Notes: generated by a model from the sequence alone, not told the origin. Counted from the stretch's first letter, positions 48,549-61,133 are shown. The stretch: 64,000 nt of DNA from Prochilodus magdalenae (GCA_024036415.1 JAMWET010006600.1:105001-169000); one strand, 5' to 3'. Translations and numbers: made by a program.

Positions 48549-50224
48549 TTTGATGAAGAGTGTGTTTTACAAGAAATTGCTAGCCACAGAATATATCATT
48601 AGTTCTACTTTTGAACAAGACACAGACAGTTATGCTGTATAATATGATGAATAGCTGAAGCTGTTTACAAACTGCCTAAAAAGTAAAATCACTGAGAGTA
48701 AAATGTGGAGCTGATGCTGGGGCTCTGTTCTTCTCTAATTAGAAACCATCTATCTAGACTAGATGCCTGAGCAGTTGGGAGTTAGTGTTCACATTTACAT
48801 AGTCACTCAGTCAGCAGATGTGGGTAGCATGCACATGCATAGACATTACATACCCGACCACAGGGAACCTGTAGAAATCTAAAGGAAATGTGTGTAACCA
48901 TTGATCACAAGCTTAATCCCCAGCAATACCACAGCTATCTGTGATCAGGAGTTCGAGAGAGCTGTACTAGGGTAGAGGGGGACCCATAAATCCCATCATA
49001 AACTGCATTCCTTCACATCATGCCAGCCAGTTTCTGCTGGTAGGGGTGCCTGGCAAATTGGATCCCACCACCACAGGCCACACTGGCCCTGAAACTATAA
49101 CACTGGGCAAACATACACATAACATTCTGAAAGCTTGTCCTAAATGCACGAATCCGTCCAAGCACCCTTCCAAACAACCAAACGTCACCAATGTTTAGGC
49201 TTTGAGGAGAGCTACAGAGCATAGAACACCACTTGCAACTGGGAACTAGTGTTCTCCTCCAAGCGTGTTGAGCTGTTCATGGTGAAGCAGTCACATTTTT
49301 TGGAGAAAGCTTGCACTAGCCTTCTCCATCGTTGCTCTGTTAGAGACACAGGTAACATGAGTTTTCATATTAAGCATGGCCATCACTGCAGAAATCTGGA
49401 CTTCTCATAGAACTATGGGAACGCAGGTTCCCTGGTAGGGCTTGTGTTTTTAGGAATCCTGTGTGCTTCTCTCACCTGTCTGATGTCAGATGCTGTTAAA
49501 GCTTCAACACAGCTCTACAGGATGTGAGGAAAACTTCAACCGTTTGAAGTGATGTCTGCCTCCTTTCTTCTGAGCTTTAGTCTCCTGGAACATCACCAGT
49601 AAGACTGGCACACAGCTTTCATTCTGGTGAAAGGGGAGAAGAATCGGTCAGAGTTAATGTACATTTGGACTCATTTATTGGAAAATTTGGACTGTATTAT
49701 TTGTTCAAACAGCTTTAAAGCTTCTTTAAAAAGGACTTGAAAGAAACATTTGGCAAAGTCTCTGTCATGAGTCGGTGTTTAGTCGTTAATCTTCAAGCCC
49801 AAAATTAATGATATTACCCATTAAAATGAATTTTTAAAAAAATCTATTTTTATTTGTCCTTATCATTTGCGTACAGAAGCCGTCTTTCACTTTGTGTGAC
49901 AATGATGATTGTACCAAAAAAAAAAAGGTTAAAGTTTTAAAGTTAAACCTCTTTACATTAACCTACAATTAAGGTTACATTTTTGGTTTTTTTTTTTTTT
50001 TGTTTGTCTTATTATTGTTCGGAGAAGCTTCTGTTTTTTTAAGAGTGACAACATATATAAACCAGGTCCCGTTCCTGACTGATTGGTGTGTTAAGCCGAT
50101 ATCAAATGAAATAAATTCACCAGACAAAAAATGGGTCACCTGTGTCCTAATCAGGTACAATACCTTTACAATCACAAATACCAGCTAGGCCAAATCAATA
50201 TTCAGCAACTCCTGCTTCAAAAAG
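48549..50224. other. Intergenic, no feature recognised
   Basis: About 1.7 kb of A/T-rich sequence with short A and T runs (49915-49926, 49986-50001). Open frames here are short and resemble nothing known to me. Confidence 0.5.
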
Positions 50225-50432
50225 TGTGAATCCTTACCTGGCACAGTTCTGAGGAGAATTCCCTGTAGACTGGGTGTTTTGCCTCTGCCGGTAGACTCAT
50301 ATGCCCATACGCTTCCACACCCCTGCAGATTCAGCTACTTCCTTCACACTATGGTCTTTGGCACGCCCAAATGCAATCCGTCTTTTTAGCCAGTCCTTAA
50401 CATCTGCTTTGCAACCTATTTTCCACACATCA
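50225..50432 (-). pseudogene. Transposase-like helix-turn-helix remnant, copy 2
   Basis: Minus-strand frame with VWKIGCKADVKDWLKRRIAF, DHSVKEVAESAGVWKRM, a stop, then VYRQRQNTQSTGNSPQNCAR. It is the inverted, better-preserved relative of 42685-42900. The SVKEVAESAGV segment looks like a DNA-binding HTH. Family not settled. Confidence 0.5.
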
Positions 50433-50747
50433 ACCGATACATTTACTGCACTGCACAAGCTCCAGTAAGCTTACTTCATATGTTCACATAAGAAAAATAA
50501 TAAATGATTGATGTACTAATAGACTAAGAAATTAAAACATGATCAGGCTGAATGTCAACAACAGTATACCGCCCACAACTACCTATTACAGCATGTTAAG
50601 TGCAGTGCAGAACCCCATCATTACAAAGGGAAATGTACATTTGAAAATTCATTGATGCATAAACCAAAAGCTCTGGTCTAAAGAGACGTAGAAAGAAACA
50701 CTGATTGGTGAGGTAGGGAATACCATTATCATGAAAGTGTGCATATA

Positions 50748-51280
50748 CAGGGGTTGGACAATGAAACTGAAACACCTGGTTTTAGACCACAATCATTTAT
50801 TAGTATGGTGTAGGGCCTCCTTTTGCGGCCAATACAGCGTCAGTTCGTCTTGGGAATGACATATACTGCGTCCTGCACAGTGGTCAGAGGGATTTTAAGC
50901 CATTCTTCTTGAAGGATAGTGGCCAGGTCACTACGTGATGCTGGTGGAGGTTTGTCCTTCTTGGTGGTATGCTGACAATACCCTGGATACCGTGGCTCTT
51001 GATACATTACAAAGACTTGCTGTCTTGGTCACAGATGCGCCAGCAAGACGTGCACCAACAACTTGTCCTCTTTTGAACTCTGGTATGTCACCCATAATGT
51101 TGTGTGCATTGCAGTATTTTGAGCAGAACTGTGCTCTTACCTGCTAACTGAACCTTCACACTCTGCTCTTACTGGTGCAATGTGCAGTTAATGAAGATTG
51201 GCCACCAGGCTGGTCCAATTTAGCCATGAGACCTCCCACACTAAAATGACAGGTGTTTCAGTTTCATTGTGCAACCCCTG
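50748..51280 (-). mobile_element. Internally deleted Tc1-like element, family A, copy 2
   Basis: Flanked by TA on both sides (50746-50747, 51281-51282), with the same terminal repeats as copy 1 but inverted. It has the same internal deletion as copy 1, joining the HTH start to the C-terminal end, and so descends from the same deleted master. Confidence 0.9.
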
Positions 51281-51482
51281 TAGATCACAGCAATAAACCA
51301 ACCCATAATCCCTGTTATTCGTGTTTGTTTGTTTACGCTGTAATATATCCTGGACATGTGCTTCTGTTATAATTAATGTTATTCACATCATCTGTGTTTT
51401 CAGTAAGATTTCCTGGAGTCTATCCCAACACTTACTGAGCGGAAGGCAGGAATCACCCTGGACAGGCTGCCAGTCCACCACA

Positions 51483-51550
51483 GGCCAGACACACAGACAC
51501 ATACACACACACACACACTCACACTTTTGGGTGTGTGTGTGTGTGTGTGT
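51483..51550. repeat. (CA)n facing (TG)n inverted microsatellite
   Basis: A CA-rich run (ACACACACACACACTCACAC) is separated by TTTTGG from a TG run, making a perfect-type hairpin. Confidence 0.9.
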
Positions 51551-51554
51551 ACCA

Positions 51555-51940
51555 GATCTATGCAACATTGTGGGGACCAAAAACTGGTCATTGCAGTGAC
51601 TGTACTTGTGGGGACCACAAGTTGACCCTCACAATGTGAATAATTAAATGTTAAGGTCAGGGAAAGGTTAGGGTTAGGGTAGTAGTATTTCTGTTTAAGG
51701 CTTGGATGAGTCCAGGAAATGAGTGGATGTCTATATAATGTGTGTGTGGGGCCCAAAAACTAGTTATATATATATACAGTCGCCTTTGTGGGGACTACAA
51801 GCTGTAATTCATTAGATTTTGAGGTCAAGGTTAAGGTTAGTCTTAGGGTTAGGGCTATGCTAGTAGTATTGCTGGTCAAGGTTTGGATAAGTGTCCAGGA
51901 AATGAATAGAATCTATGTAATGGCACCAGTGTGTGTGGTG
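51555..51940. repeat. Tandem duplication of a TGTGGGGAC repeat with telomere-like runs
   Basis: Two adjacent units of about 185 bp. Each has TTGTGGGGAC, then GGTTAGGGTTAGGG or CTTAGGGTTAGGG, then TAGTAGTATT and GTCCAGGAAATGA in the same order. Resembles a fish interspersed repeat with GTGGGGACC; the TTAGGG pairs are short and probably not telomeric. Confidence 0.7.
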
Positions 51941-51950
51941 TGCGCCTGTT

Positions 51951-54389
51951 ATTTGTGTTTCTGTCTCTCATGAGTAGAACAGAGGTCTTGATGGCTAGAC
52001 CTACACACTTCCCTCAAGTGTGTTGAAACTAAATCTGTGGTTAGATCTTTTTTCCTTTGTGAGAGATCTGCATAGAGGTTACTGGAACATCTCAGGAGGT
52101 GCAGTTTTATAAAAAAAGTAAAAATAAAAAAACAGTTTTACTTCAGAACATTTGCAATCCCAGTAACACAGAACCTCAAAACCTGTCTCTGCCACCCTCC
52201 ACCTACAAGCATCCTGCACATACACCCACCAGTGGTGCAAGCTTTTATTTGCGTTCTTCAATTCCAATGAGTAAACAAGACTAATCTGACAGCAGCCATG
52301 ACAAATGTAAACAAACAGTGCCTAATGGTGCTCCAGAGATCCAGGCAGCATATTTTATTTATACACCATTCGTTATATTCTCTTTTGGAGGTTTCTTAGA
52401 CGTGACCATGTGCGCCATCACGAGAACACCTAAGCCGAGGCTGAAACGGCTTTCTACTTGACATTATACGCCCTTGTGTGAGCCAATGGCTGCTCCACCC
52501 TGTGTAACGCTCTATATGTAAAGTTTAGATTCAGTCCTTGTCATCGTAGTAATGAGACCTACTTCTTGCCTCCCACCCGAGACAGTAAGGGCAGTGGGTG
52601 TCGTTTCCTACGAGGCCTGCTTGATAATTGGCTCGTTTAAATAACCCACGAAAGTGAGCCCTGTTCAACCCTTCGACCCAGATTTTGTAATGTCATTGAT
52701 GGCTGTGTCTGATTGCAGCATGTGTGATGCTTACATTATACTGTCTCACCAAAAGATCAAGGGTGCCGTTTATCTGGTGGTTTACCAGGCCTTGCGTGGT
52801 TGTTAGCAGTTCCATTTTCTCTGTATCTTTTAGTCATTTTTTGAACTGCTATTTTTTTCCTGGTTTTCTTTGATTTTCTTTTCACTGTAAGTGGTCTTAC
52901 CTCTGTTTTGACAGTAATAGGTAGTTTGCAGGCACATGATTCTGATTATTCTGTTTAAACAATAAAACAAGAGAAAGGTAGAAACAGGAATTGCAAAATA
53001 TGCTAGGCATAATGGTTAACTGAACAGAACTGAAACCTTCTACTCCAGATGTCATACTACTCTAGAGAACAAATGAAAGCATTCAATAGCACTGAGGCTC
53101 ATCCTTTACTTAGCATTTGGGTGGGCCATGGCATAATGACTGTCGATTGGTTGACTTTTATTGTCCTGTGGATTAAGCTTGCAAAAACACTTACTGTGCC
53201 TCCTGACTTTAATGTCACAGCTATTTGCCTAACGTAGGCACACTCTCAAAGGTCCAGTGAAACGCCACTAAAGACATGGATCATTGTAAAACAAAGCCAA
53301 GAAGCCATTGCAGCATGTTGCAATTGCAAGGCAAGTTAAGCTATTCATTTGTCTGCCTTTTGTGTCAATGTTAAGCCTGACAGGAGTGTCAGTGCTGTTG
53401 CTTGTTGCTGCTGTTTTGAATCTATCACATACGGATAGTCAGCTACTTATTCACCAGTTCCATGTTCTACCCAAAATGGTATCAATTAATGTTGAATCTG
53501 GAAATTCGAACAAGAAGCTAATGAATAGTAAGCTAGTCTTCAGCCTCGTCCCAGTCGCAGATGATTGTCCGCAAGCCATTTTTCCTGGTGTTTTCAGTCA
53601 ATTCCTTGCATTTTTCTTCCTCATGAACAACTTTCGATCACAGTTAGAGCGATTTGAGCAACCACAAATGACAGAAACTATAGGCATTTTGAGATCTTGC
53701 GACAGCACTTCCTATGTAGAAAATCACTTCCTGCCCTCCGTCTGCAGTTCGCACCACATCAACGCAGTGATGTGATGTCATTTGCAAACAACCTACTTAA
53801 ACTAAGGCGATCTCTGATTTTTGGCCAATGCTGTATCATTAAGGTGAAAGCTGGCAGCACCTTAAGCCTTACCCTGAAGCAGGACCTGAACCATCAGGAA
53901 TCAGCAGAAATGTACTAAACGAGCTTATACCTGCTGCACACTGAGGGTAAATGATGTTGCAGATGTACTTCCTCATATTTGAGGAGATTTTTACAGTATG
54001 TGCTGTGTATCACAGTAGAATGGACAACCGGTGAAACACCATATTTACTCTTTCAAGTATGTAGAAGGAACAGGAGGACAAATCAAACCGTAAAAAATAC
54101 ACCAATAGTAAGACGATATCAAATTGGGATGATATCCAGACAGCTACTTGTCATTATACTGGTTATTCTTGTTTACAGGCTAGTCTAAATCTTTAACACT
54201 CATAGTTGGTCTGTGTTCTAGAAGTGTGGTACAGATACAGTGTCTACTAACACTATTCATTTTGTTTTTTAACATGTTTGTAGTGCATATATCCAGTTAC
54301 ATACATCCAGATTTACACAAATACATATACAGTGTAATTTACACAATACTTTTACACAATGCATTTGAATACATGTAATGTATGTATTA
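51951..54389. other. Intergenic, no gene recognised
   Basis: The longest open frame is 155 codons at 53308-53775 (+). It has no recognisable domain, poor composition for a coding exon and no splice context, so it is not called. Confidence 0.45.
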
Positions 54390-54850
54390 TGGCAATGGTT
54401 AAGAGTCCATCTGTACCTCGAGCTCCAAGTACAGCTCGACTTAACCCGCCATCGCTGAAGACGCATAGAAGACAAACATCCAGGCTCTTCTCTGTCCTAG
54501 CTGGAATGAACTCCCACTGGCTGTGGAACTCCGAAACAGCGGAATCTCTCACAGTCTTCAAACGCAGACTGAAGCCCATCTCTTTGTAAAGCAAGGTGAG
54601 TGAGTACTAATAGATGTATATTTATTGAAATACTTTGTTTTTGCACTTCTACTCACCATTACCTTTCTTCTCTCTAGGTATGAGCGCTGGGCTGGGGTTC
54701 CTAGTTAGTGCACTTATGCCTATATATGTCTGTGTATTGTAGGTATCAGTACTGGCCCTTGTTCGGGGAGCGTCTGAGATCAAGACTAGTTTTAGACTGT
54801 ACCCTTCTTATACAAGCTGGGAATCATGATCCAATGGAACACTAAGCACA
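54390..54850 (+). mobile_element. Non-LTR retrotransposon (LINE) 3' end
   Basis: The frame at 54392-54589 ends SLTVFKRRLKPISL preceded by LWNSETAE, the pattern typical of the extreme C-terminus of fish LINE ORF2 proteins (W-N-x-L... FKxxLKxxLF). A T/C-rich 3' UTR-like stretch follows. No reverse-transcriptase core is present, so the copy is 5' truncated, as usual for LINEs. Confidence 0.6.
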
Positions 54851-55689
54851 GTTGTAAGTTGTCTAATTACAGCCTTAAATGTTAATGGTTGAACATGGTG
54901 CAAATCACAAGGTAACATGATCCTTATTGCCAGCATAACAGCAAGCTTGGCACACCCTCACACAATGTACAGTAACTACCGAAAGTTGTGTAGAAGCAAA
55001 ACATCTCAGTTAGTCAATCTGAACAGACTGGCTTATTGGAAGGTAGAGCTTAAAGACAAAGGAGCTCTATCAGAGCATTTCATATGGAGACTGAATGCAG
55101 ATGTACAGTATACGACTAATACTGTGTTTTGGGACAATTGAAGCATGTTAAAATTACTATAGTAGACCCCAAAAATAAAATTCTGAACACTGAAAATGAG
55201 CATAATCACTTATTTACTTATGATTTCTCTCATTGGATGGGCTGTCAGAGGCATTTAGAGTACTGCTTTACATGGCTGGAGATAAGCGATGAGGGGAGGA
55301 GGTTTAATGCTAAACTCACAATGTTTCTTCTAGACTGGTAAGTAGTGAAAAGCGAGGAGGGACTGGGCATTTCTTCATTTTTTGCGACAGGGCTGAACAC
55401 CGCAACTTTCTAGTAATAATTTGCACTCTTTTGTTTGGAGTATAAATCTGGCAGGTTGTGTCATCTTACAAACTGTCCCTTTACAAAGGACTCAAATGAA
55501 ATAAGCTCCAAGGACTCCCTGTTACACAACACTGTCAAAACAAACAGTTTGCAATTGGATACTTCATGGAAGATCATGGGCAGGCATGCCATGCTTGATT
55601 TCTTTCATTGTTCTTTTTGAATAGTGTACTCAGGTCAGACAAAACAAATGTAGGATTTGGCAGTAATTCAGCATGTCATGTTTGGAGAA
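54851..55689. other. Intergenic, no feature recognised
   Basis: About 840 bp; short open frames only, no resemblance noted. Confidence 0.45.
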
Positions 55690-55960
55690 TGAAGGGTTGC
55701 ATTTATGATCCTACAGTGTAGTATAAAGGTGGGAGCATCATGGTATGGGTCTGCTTCTCTGTCAGCAGTGCTGGAGCATTACATGCAATTCATGGAAACA
55801 TGAATGAAGCGATGTACCAGGACATATTACAGGAGAACTGGATCTCATCAACCAAGAAACTGAATCTGGGGGGGAAATGGGCATTTCAACAAGTCATGCT
55901 ATGTATGAAGTTGGTTGCTTGGCCTCGCCAATCTCATGACTATGTACTCAACGCATAAAG
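55690..55960 (+). pseudogene. Tc1-like transposase C-terminal remnant
   Basis: Reads KGGSIMVWVCFSVSSAGALH then MNEAMYQDILQENWISS, the segment after the first catalytic Asp of a Tc1 transposase. The second Asp motif is mutated (WAFQQVM where Q-D-N is usual). No terminal repeats found. Confidence 0.75.
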
Positions 55961-56379
55961 ATGTATAATGATTAGGGATACATCAATCCTTGATACATCA
56001 CCCAATTCCTGATAGCACAGTCATTTATGTGAACGCATGAAAAAACACAATATTATCAGCTTAACCATCTTTAATGATGAAATGATGTCTCAACATCTCA
56101 AGCTGGTTTGGATGTGCTTCTAACATTCTGCCTAGACAGATTTCTTTCAGCCAGAAATGCCCTGTGATTTTAGTCTGTTGTTCCTCAGTACAAATGGAAA
56201 TTACTTCTTCATCAATACAAAAAGTGGAGACAAGGCTTGTGAAACTTCCACAGTGTTTTCCAAAGTCCTTATATGCTGAATGTAGTTTGTTTGTCTAAAT
56301 TAAATACAAATAATACAAGTATTGAAGTGTAAGGACTCTCCGCAACTTCTACGGCAGAGTCAAACAGAAACAACAAAGA
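55961..56379. other. Intergenic, no feature recognised
   Basis: About 400 bp leading into the satellite; nothing recognised. Confidence 0.45.
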
Positions 56380-57895
56380 GAAAACACAGCTTCGCTTAGC
56401 TAAATAATAAAAACATAGCCTGTCATAGCTCAATTCTAAACACATGACCTGTCTAAGCTAAAAACATAAGTTAGCCCACTTTAGCTTAAAGCTACAACCA
56501 TAGCCTAATTCTAAACATAAAGCCTTTTTTTAGCTTCAAGATAAAAACATAGGTTAGCCTATGTTAGCTCAAAGCTAAAAACATAGCCCATCTTAGCTCA
56601 AAGCTAAAAGTATAATCTCTCTTAGCTCAAAGCTAAAAACATAGCCCATCTTAGCTCAAAGCTAAAAGTATAATCTCTCTTAGCTCAAAGCTAAAAACAT
56701 AGCCCATCTTAGCTCAAAGCTAAAAGTATAATCTCTCTTAGCTCAAAGCTAAAAACATAGCCCATTTTAGCTCAAAGCTAAAAGGATAATCTCTCTTAGC
56801 TCAAAGCTAAAAACATAGAACATCTTTGCTCAAAGGTAAAAGTATAATCTCTCTTAGCTCAAAGCTAAAAACATAGCCCATCTTTGCTCAAAGCTAAAAG
56901 TATAATCTCTCTTAGCTCAAAGCTAAAAACATAGCCCATTTTAGCTCAAAGCTAAAAGTATAATCTCTCTTAGCTCAAAGCTAAAAGCATAGCCCATTTT
57001 AGCTCAAAGCTAAAAGTATAATCTCTCTTAGCTCAAAGCTAAAAACATAGCCCATCTTTGCTCAAAGCTAAAAGTATAATCTCTCTTAGCTCAAAGCTAA
57101 AAGCATAGCCCATTTTAGCTCAAAGCTAAAAGTATAATCTCTCTTAGCTCAAAGCTAAAAACATAGTCCATCTTAGCTCAAAGCTAAAAGTATAATCTCT
57201 CTTAGCTCAAAGCTAAAAACATAGCCCATCTTTGCTCAAAGCTAAAAGTATAATCTCTCTTAGCTCAAAGCTAAAAGCATAGCCCATTTTAGCTCAAAGC
57301 TAAAAGTATAATCTCTCTTAGCTCAAAGCTAAAAACATAGCCCATTTTAGCTCAAAGCTAAAAGTATAATCTCCCTTAGCTCAAAGCTAAAGCAATAGCC
57401 CATCTTTGCTCAAAGCTAAAAGTATAATCTCTCTTAGCTCAAAGCTAAAAACATAGTCCATCTTAGCTCAAAGCTAAAAGTATAATCTCTCTTAGCTCAA
57501 AGCTAAAAACATAGCCCATCTTTGCTCAAAGCTAAAAGTATAATCTCTCTTAGCTCAAAGCTAAAAACATAGCCCATTTTAGCTCAAAGCTAAAAGTATA
57601 ATCTCTCTTAGCTCAAAGCTAAAAACATAGTCCATCTTAGCTCAAAGCTAAAAGTATAATCTCTCTTAGCTCAAAGCTAAAAACATAGCCCATCTTTGCT
57701 CAAAGCTAAAAGTATAATCTCTCTTAGCTCAAAGCTAAAAACATAGCCCATCTTAGCTCAAAGCTAAAAGTATAATCTCCCTTAGCTCAAAGCTAAAAAC
57801 ATAGGCTGTTTTAGCATAATACTAAAAACATAATCTGATGTAGTTCAAAATTAAGCACAAAGCCTGCCTTAGCTCAACGCTAAAACACAGCCACT
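56380..57895. repeat. 58-bp satellite array of two 29-bp halves, about 21 units
   Basis: The homogeneous core is about 56555-57805. Each unit joins half A (TTAGCTCAAAGCTAAAAGTA plus TAATCTCTC) to half B (TTAGCTCAAAGCTAAAAACA plus TAGCCCATC). Both halves share the mini-palindrome TAGCT-CAA-AGCTA. Edges (56380-56555 and 57805-57895) hold degenerate units. Variants of half B recur in a three-unit order in the middle. Confidence 0.96.
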
Positions 57896-59557
57896 CTTAC
57901 TTTCCTCCGCAGAACAGCTGCAGCTCAGTATCTCAGTACTCGGCGCACAGCGTGTTGTTTTGAGTGAAACTGTGGGGCTGGAGTGTTTTTGTATAGTGAG
58001 TACAGCTTTTCAGATGTAAAACAAACCCTGCTGTTCTCCACTGCAGCTGTAATGAATCCTGGGTAATATAATGCAGCATATCTGGCTAATGTACTCCGCT
58101 TAAACCAGCTAGAATTGAAAACGTCTAAAGGTATGTTGCACTCATGTACACCAACAGTGAAAGCTGGTACTTTAAGGTATCAGATTCAGTGAGTACTTAA
58201 AACTATGTACTCATACTCTTAAAAGAGAGGTAACAATCCCTAACAGCCCTAATAATGGCAATGTCCAGCACTACCGCACACCACCATGAGAACTAGATTA
58301 AATTAGGGGAATGATTCACACAGACACTGAAAGGGCCAGCTGAGGTCGAGTTTCCATAGACAACACAGAGTCATGTACAGTAAGCCAATGGACCCCAACC
58401 TCCCTCTTCATTCATCAGTGTTCTGGCAGACACTGTGTGTATGCTGCAGAGGGGAAATGTGAAATAAACAGCGCTCCACACACCTCTCCTCTCTGTCAAA
58501 CAGGAAGCCAGAGAGAACATCACTAACTGCAGCATAACGGGGGGAGGGTTCTGCTTGTTGCTCAGAGAGCATTTTAATCTCGTTGCTCATCAGAGCGGAA
58601 TGTACGGAGACTTGAGAAAAAGGGCCACGTGGGAAACTCTCAGGCAGATGTGTACCATTAACATGAAGATGTATCGCAGGGCAATGCACTATTTTCCAAC
58701 TTGGGGGACCAAAAGATGTAAGACAGACTGAAGTCTTGAACGTATAGAAATCTATAATGTCCATACAGCACAGCTTGAATGGTCCACCACACATGCACGC
58801 ACTGCAGTTGGGTTTTGTCTGTTAAGAAGGATGAAGCTGAAAGTTTTGCGCAGTGGAACGGCGCTCCTGCCTGCACATTACTAATATCACAGCACCCTGT
58901 GGGAGGTTTTTTAAAAATAAAGTTCTTTAAATTACCAAAAGAACCCTTAATGGGAGGTTTAGGTTCTGTTTATGCCCAAGTCCACCATTCCCCTATTCAA
59001 CATCTCAATAAATACACAATACCCCACATTACTCTGTAATACCTTTTATTTTATAAATACATTTTAGTGTATTCTAAAATACTACTCATTTTAAACCCAT
59101 AAAAAACATTATATTATATGACAGGGCAGCTTTAAAAGTGTCTTAACTCACTGAAAAAGTTTGTCTGTAAATTCTGATTTCTTAAAATGTCATGTGTCAC
59201 GGCCAATAACAAAGTACTTTTATTCTGACATGCTTTTAAAAAGACTGGGCAGGGAGTTGCATCATATATGAGATGCCAGAGCTGTGTTCATCCTGACAAA
59301 ACATACCTAAACTCTTTATTTAAGAGGAAACAGTGGTGCGTTGAACACTCTGTTGTGTCATGCCAGCACTGCAGCTATGTTAGCTGAGAAGTCCATTTCT
59401 AGTGTCTTTTTGCAAAGACTTTTTTTAAAGTACCTGTTAAAAAACTTAACAATAAAACACTTACATTCTTCTAATGTCTTTAATTGTTGCAGTGGACACA
59501 TATGTAAAGGACTTTATTAAGATCAGTTGTGTGCACTGCCTGTTTAATATGTCAGAG
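57896..59557. other. Intergenic, no gene recognised
   Basis: A 128-codon minus-strand frame at 58408-58794 has no recognisable domain and is not called. A short segment near 58898-58965 (AAAGAACCCTTAATGGGAGG) looks repeat-derived. Confidence 0.45.
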
Positions 59558-59875
59558 TGTCACATACCGCCCTCTCTGGTGTCTTTGTGTTACTGCACAA
59601 CTTTTCCTGCTCCACCCTGGCTCCGCCCACTCTCACACCTGCAGCTGATCTAGGACTCATCAGGACTCCTATTTATACCCCATGTTTGGTCAGCCTGGTT
59701 TCCAAGTCCCTGTGTTCTGAGCTGTGTGGTCCTCTGTTCTTTGGTTTCTGGGTTTTGTCTATATGGATATGTCTCTGATGATGCCTGACGGTGTTTTGAC
59801 CTCTGCCTTTTCTGATTCCTGGACAACCCCTAATAAAACCACTTTGCACTTCTTTTTTGCAACCTCCTCGTTACA
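59558..59875 (+). mobile_element. Probable solo LTR of a Gypsy-type retrotransposon
   Basis: Starts TGTCACATACC and ends CTCCTCGTTACA, giving TG...CA ends over 318 bp. It has a TATA-like ATTTATACCC (59671-59680), a polyadenylation signal AATAAA (59832-59837) and a T/G-rich then CTCGTTACA finish, the layout of fish Gypsy LTRs. No internal retroviral-type genes flank it. A clear target duplication is not seen. Confidence 0.55.
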
Positions 59876-61131
59876 CGGGGTTTATGGCCAATCAAATGAG
59901 AGAAAACAGTGCACAAAGTTTTGAGACTTAATGCCCCTGTTGGCCATGATGGTCCAAAACCAGTGTTAGTATTCCTTTCACAAATTCAGAATAAAAGTTT
60001 TTTCAAGATTTGTTTCAATGTCAATGTTTATTTATCTATGATACAAAAAGCTATGGACTATAAACCTATAAACCTCGATTAGGGGCTCCAAGTGCAAAGA
60101 CTAGTTTCTACAGTTTTTAATAGTGGTAAATAATATTTTTTAAAATGAATATATGGTCACACCAGCTGGCCTTTTCTGGCATGGTGAAACTGATAATCCT
60201 GCTTACAAATGAATTTGCCTATATAAACATACCAATACCATTATACAAATGAATACTTGCCAGTAATAATTGCAGACAAAAAAAAAATACACACCACAGG
60301 CCTTATATATAAGGAATTTAAAAATGTTTATTTAGGAATTTAGGAATCTTAGACCCATGTTTTCAAACACAGAACTATTGAGGAACCTTTATTTCTCTTT
60401 ACACTCCATCACAGTCCCCGAACCTTCTAAAGAAAGACTTCAGTGAATGAATAAGGGGCATGCGGAATACATAACTGAATTGCATTGTGAAATGACAGTA
60501 TAAGGTCAAGTGATGGTCTTCCTGGAGGTATAGAAACATTCCTAAAAATAAAAGTCCCAAAAAGACTTAATTAGAGAGACGCCACAGGGGAACCACCTTT
60601 TGGCTCCTGTACCAAGCTTTCAATAGATGGTTCTTTAGCAAACCACAGTTGTAATGAGATGCGCAGGTGTAAGAGACACTTTAAGCTAAAAGTCTGGAGA
60701 ACCCTCCATGAAATGCCCTGCAGTGTAAAGGTTCTGTACCAGTAAAAGGAATATCGACTGAGTCGGAATTGCTCACATTAGTGGTGATAGGGACCAGATG
60801 TCAGGGGTGTTCAATGCCTTTAAGGCTGATTCACAAAAAGTTGTTAGATGAACTGCTTATGAATGATACCTAGCAGTGTTGTCTGGTAGTTGTGTGATTA
60901 GGTTTTACTTTCTTTTGTCTTTATTATCATAGTTTCTATCCATAACTTTATATTATTGTTATACAAAAACTGTATAATAGTATAAACAGAGATTTTAGTG
61001 CTTGGTATTATATATATTTATTGTCTATGTATATTTTTTTGTATTTAAGTACTGTAAGGGACTACGCACCCATTTTCACTCACCTGCACACCTACACCTG
61101 TGAAAATGTGACGTGACAATATACAGGGGTT
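59876..61131. other. Intergenic, no gene recognised
   Basis: About 1.26 kb. Bits near 60370-60420 and 60600-60650 (AGAACTATTGAGGAACC, GATGGTTCTTTAGCAAACC) look like diverged transposon-derived sequence. Confidence 0.45.
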
Positions 61132-61133
61132 GG

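Noticed and set aside
51660..51690. Interstitial telomere
   Set aside because: Only two TTAGGG units within a dispersed repeat.
53308..53775. 155-codon open frame, + strand
   Set aside because: No recognisable domain, no splice or promoter context, composition unlike a conserved exon.
56380..57895. Alternating 29-bp blocks considered as a repeat-spacer array
   Set aside because: The blocks are two related halves of one satellite unit, with no unique spacers.
58408..58794. 128-codon open frame, minus strand
   Set aside because: No domain or family resemblance; surrounded by non-coding sequence.
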